From: Ichthyosporea sp. XGB-2017a | Taxonomy: Eukaryota; Opisthokonta; Ichthyosporea | DNA: 64,000 bases | Assembly (NCBI GenBank): GCA_002811675.1 | Contig: PDIM01000001.1 | Span: 198,151 to 262,150 of the forward strand | Direction of reading: 5' to 3' | Part shown: positions 61,870 through 64,000 of the stretch, one piece after another | How positions within the stretch are numbered: the first letter of the stretch is position 1 | Layout: every line of letters starts with the position of its first letter | Notes under the pieces: generated by a model | Seen by the model: only the letters and a program-made list of their open reading frames with translations | What the model was told of the DNA's origin: nothing | The model's database searches: none | Translations under genes and position numbers: made by a program

Positions 61870-62159
61870 TTTTTCGATTTCCAACGGCACGGCAAGCTAA
61901 AATACTGCAAGTACAATACAGCTACTTCTACACAAACTTGAAGAATCCAAATCCTAAGCACACTGCAGAACAGGTTGCTCAAGTGGGACACAGAGGTCCA
62001 GAGCAGCTAACTTTTTAGAAACAGCTGCTCCAATCGGGAGTCCCCTACCCCTTCAGACTTCAATGCATGAGGGTGCATTCAAAAAGCAAGGACCTGGACT
62101 ATCTGGACTGTTATACTTTATTTGTCTGCTCTCTGAACTCTATTCACACATCTTCAGTT
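61870..62159. other. Intergenic region PPTC7/XRN1
   Basis: 290 bp between two minus-strand genes, holding the XRN1 terminator and the PPTC7 promoter. No gene is seen. Confidence 0.35.
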
Positions 62160-64000
62160 TTAGCTATCTCCAAGCAATTCGAACATATTCATGGCGGTAT
62201 TACCCTTCTTGTCTTTTCCTTTCTTCTTTTGCTTCTTTTTCTGAGAAGAAGATGGGTCATTAGTATAACTATCTTTTCTCTTCTTGACTTCAAATTCCTT
62301 GATGGTCAAATTTAACAAATGAGCTATCGGAACAGTAAAGCCTCTAAAGTCCTCACACTTGCCATACAGCTTTTTACCCGAAATGAATGGTTCATCAAAA
62401 AGAACTTCAACAAGGTCTTCACAGCAGGAAATAACGGTTCCTTGAAGCCCAAACGGAACAGACCCACTTGAGCATATGTTAATGACTCTCGTGAAAGGAG
62501 GAAAGAATACGGTTGTAGTTCGAAACAGGGGTTTGCTTCCGGGTATTATAAGCTCATTAGATCGAATTCGTTCAAGCTTAATGATTTTATGCTCTTGCTT
62601 TGCGATGAGTCGCGCTTCTTCTTCGATTTTATGGGCAACATTTTGTGAGACACTGTTGCTGCTACATGGCATCAGTGGAAGGCCAAAATTCTCCTGCTTC
62701 CGAATCCAATCTAAAATTTCCCTACAACGGAGAAGTGGATCTTTCGTCAGCTTACGTTTCTCTTCAGTACCATCTTCACCATCTTCTTCAGGTAATTCTC
62801 GCGTGGGACACACTCCGAGATTTAGGTCTTTCAGAGAAAAACTGTCTCTGCTAGGATCTTTATCAACGCCCTCAAAAAAATCAGGCGCAAATTCTTTGAA
62901 TTCAGCCAAAATATCGTAAGCTTTTCTTGAATACTCCCATATAAACCTTCCGCTCCTATTACGCGCCTCGGCCTTTCTCGTGTACCCAGCCACACAGAGC
63001 TCTTCTCTACCAGACTTTAGCTGCATCCCGATTCCGACAAACGAACCATTCGGAAGAGAAATATTAATCCGACTGCTTAACCTGGCCAGAGTAAGGGGTT
63101 GAATTCCCAAGCCAGATGCGACAGAATTTGCAGGAATATATTCTTCTTTTGTGTGTGAGTACTTCGAAGAAAGCTGTCCCATCTCATCAATGCCGTGTTT
63201 CTTTTTGATTTCAATACTGAAGAGACCGCTACTGGCATCATAATCATTAACAATTGCCACACAGCCATAATGATCACTCCCCAAATAAACTGTTTCGGTT
63301 TTTGGTGTTAAAATTTTGTCAGGTGATACAGCTTCCTTTTCAAAATATCTTTCATCCTGTACAAGACTAAGGTTGGGTATGGCTTGAACGGGTGTACGCA
63401 CGGGGACGTCATTGTATTCTCTCACAAGGGCACCATTCAGCAATCTGCGCATACCTACTAACGGTCTAATATCGGCAATGAGGTGAATTTTCCCACAATC
63501 TATTCCTTTACCATCGAACCATTGAGAGATCGTATCCTCACGCAAGGTATCCCAATCAACATCAGAAGCGCCTTTTTGGACCTGGCCCTTTTTCGACAAG
63601 CTCCACTTGCCCTCTGAATCATACAGGCTTTCAACAATTCCTTCAATAAGAAATGGGTATCCACAAAGGCCAACATTTCCAACAAACATGCGGGCAATCT
63701 GCGCACTTTTTGCCTTTGTTATAAGGTCTTTATACGATCCAAGCTCGGCCACATTTCCTTCTGCTGCTGCCAGTGCGGCCATATCTGCTTCTTCTTCCCC
63801 ATCTGAAAGTCTAACGATCACTGATGGTGAGTTATTACTGAACTTTGATCCTTTTGGCTTGCGTACTTTCAAATATGCAGTGTAAGGAAGACTTTGCAAA
63901 GAAGGAAAACCAGAGGGGGGTTGTAAATGTCCAATAAGGGCATCTTTACACACAACCGGTCTGAATTTGTCTTGGAATGGTGGAAACACAAACGACTTTT
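62160..64000 (-). CDS. XRN1: 5'-3' exoribonuclease XRN1, C-terminal half (truncated by window edge)
   Basis: The frame is open from the right edge (first codons KSFVFPPFQD) to a stop at 62160, so the N-terminal catalytic part lies outside the window. The 612 visible residues match the C-terminal domains of Xrn1: the SLPYTAYLKVRKPKGSKF region, YLGSDHYGCVAIV in a beta-barrel domain, YSRKAYDILAEFKEFAPDFF, and a second barrel segment (GTVISCCEDLVEVLFDEPF). The Lys-rich end (KKKQKKKGKDKKG) is followed by NMFELLGDS. XRN1 degrades decapped mRNA in the cytoplasm. This half contains the SH3-like and winged-helix domains that support the nuclease. No intron is seen in the visible part. Confidence 0.93.
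   Translation of the reverse strand, partial: KSFVFPPFQDKFRPVVCKDALIGHLQPPSGFPSLQSLPYTAYLKVRKPKGSKFSNNSPSVIVRLSDGEEEADMAALAAAEGNVAELGSYKDLITKAKSAQIARMFVGNVGLCGYPFLIEGIVESLYDSEGKWSLSKKGQVQKGASDVDWDTLREDTISQWFDGKGIDCGKIHLIADIRPLVGMRRLLNGALVREYNDVPVRTPVQAIPNLSLVQDERYFEKEAVSPDKILTPKTETVYLGSDHYGCVAIVNDYDASSGLFSIEIKKKHGIDEMGQLSSKYSHTKEEYIPANSVASGLGIQPLTLARLSSRINISLPNGSFVGIGMQLKSGREELCVAGYTRKAEARNRSGRFIWEYSRKAYDILAEFKEFAPDFFEGVDKDPSRDSFSLKDLNLGVCPTRELPEEDGEDGTEEKRKLTKDPLLRCREILDWIRKQENFGLPLMPCSSNSVSQNVAHKIEEEARLIAKQEHKIIKLERIRSNELIIPGSKPLFRTTTVFFPPFTRVINICSSGSVPFGLQGTVISCCEDLVEVLFDEPFISGKKLYGKCEDFRGFTVPIAHLLNLTIKEFEVKKRKDSYTNDPSSSQKKKQKKKGKDKKGNTAMNMFELLGDS

Noticed and set aside
1-64000. tRNA, rRNA and spliceosomal RNA genes
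   Set aside because: I looked for the B-box GGTTCGANTCC, cloverleaf-like arms and core U1/U2/U6 words on both strands and saw none. A covariance-model search would be decisive.
1-64000. Transposable elements and CRISPR arrays
   Set aside because: No reverse transcriptase, transposase or integrase frame, no long terminal repeats and no spaced short repeats. The tandem arrays present have no spacers.

Overview
This window is nuclear DNA of a eukaryote with a compact genome. I count 27 protein-coding genes in 64 kb, on both strands, often 30-600 bp apart. Eleven genes carry short GT-AG introns (25 in total, mostly about 45-120 nt), and one intron has a perfect TACTAAC branch site. The organism must build centrioles or flagella, because it has WDR90/POC16. 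It is probably not an animal, because it encodes a fungal-type monofunctional homoserine dehydrogenase and a Cdc7/MAP3K-epsilon kinase. An EGR/KLF-like four-finger protein and a BLOC-1 cappuccino subunit suggest a unikont or opisthokont relative. A Prp38 carrying Hub1-interaction (HIND) motifs, and TMEM209, are also known from plants. I cannot fix the clade from the sequence alone; a free-living flagellated protist or early-branching opisthokont is the best description.

Layout. 0-10 kb: WDR90 (-), GINS3 (+, six exons), an unrecognised mitochondrial-type protein (+) and a thioredoxin with a CxxxC active site (-). 10-18 kb: an unknown single-pass membrane protein (+), SDHAF4 (-), ZNF598 (+), the DNA glycosylase Tag (-, six exons) and a coiled-coil protein (+). 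18-27 kb: MAP3K-epsilon/Cdc7 kinase (-), TMEM209 (-), a 75-bp minisatellite directly before a BLOC1S4-like gene (+), and homoserine dehydrogenase (-, five exons). 28-39.5 kb: a LisH protein (+), INO80 (-), a 115-bp duplication, a proline-dehydrogenase-like protein lacking its substrate-binding residues (-), and Prp38 (+). 39.5-50 kb: DNA polymerase eta (+), a SAP-domain protein (+), IRE1 (-), NOG2/GNL2 (+) and the four-finger transcription factor (-). 50.3-52.8 kb: the largest gene-free stretch. 52.8-64 kb: a TAF1C/Rrn6-like protein (-), prefoldin 5 (-), NPC1 (+), a PPTC7-type phosphatase (-) and the C-terminal half of XRN1 (-), cut by the window edge.

The genes form no operon or pathway cluster; they are a sample of housekeeping functions. 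Themes that recur are DNA replication and repair (GINS3, Tag, Pol eta, INO80), RNA and ribosome metabolism (ZNF598, XRN1, NOG2, TAF1C-like, Prp38), mitochondria (SDHAF4, the PRODH-like protein, PPTC7, the 467-aa protein), and endomembrane/lysosome (IRE1, NPC1, BLOC1S4). I found no tRNA, rRNA, transposon or CRISPR array. The items most worth a second look are the PRODH-like protein without the RR pair, the two HIND motifs on Prp38, the CxxxC thioredoxin, the cryptic last exon of Tag, the minisatellite at BLOC1S4, and the contrast between intron-dense short genes and nearly intronless long ones.
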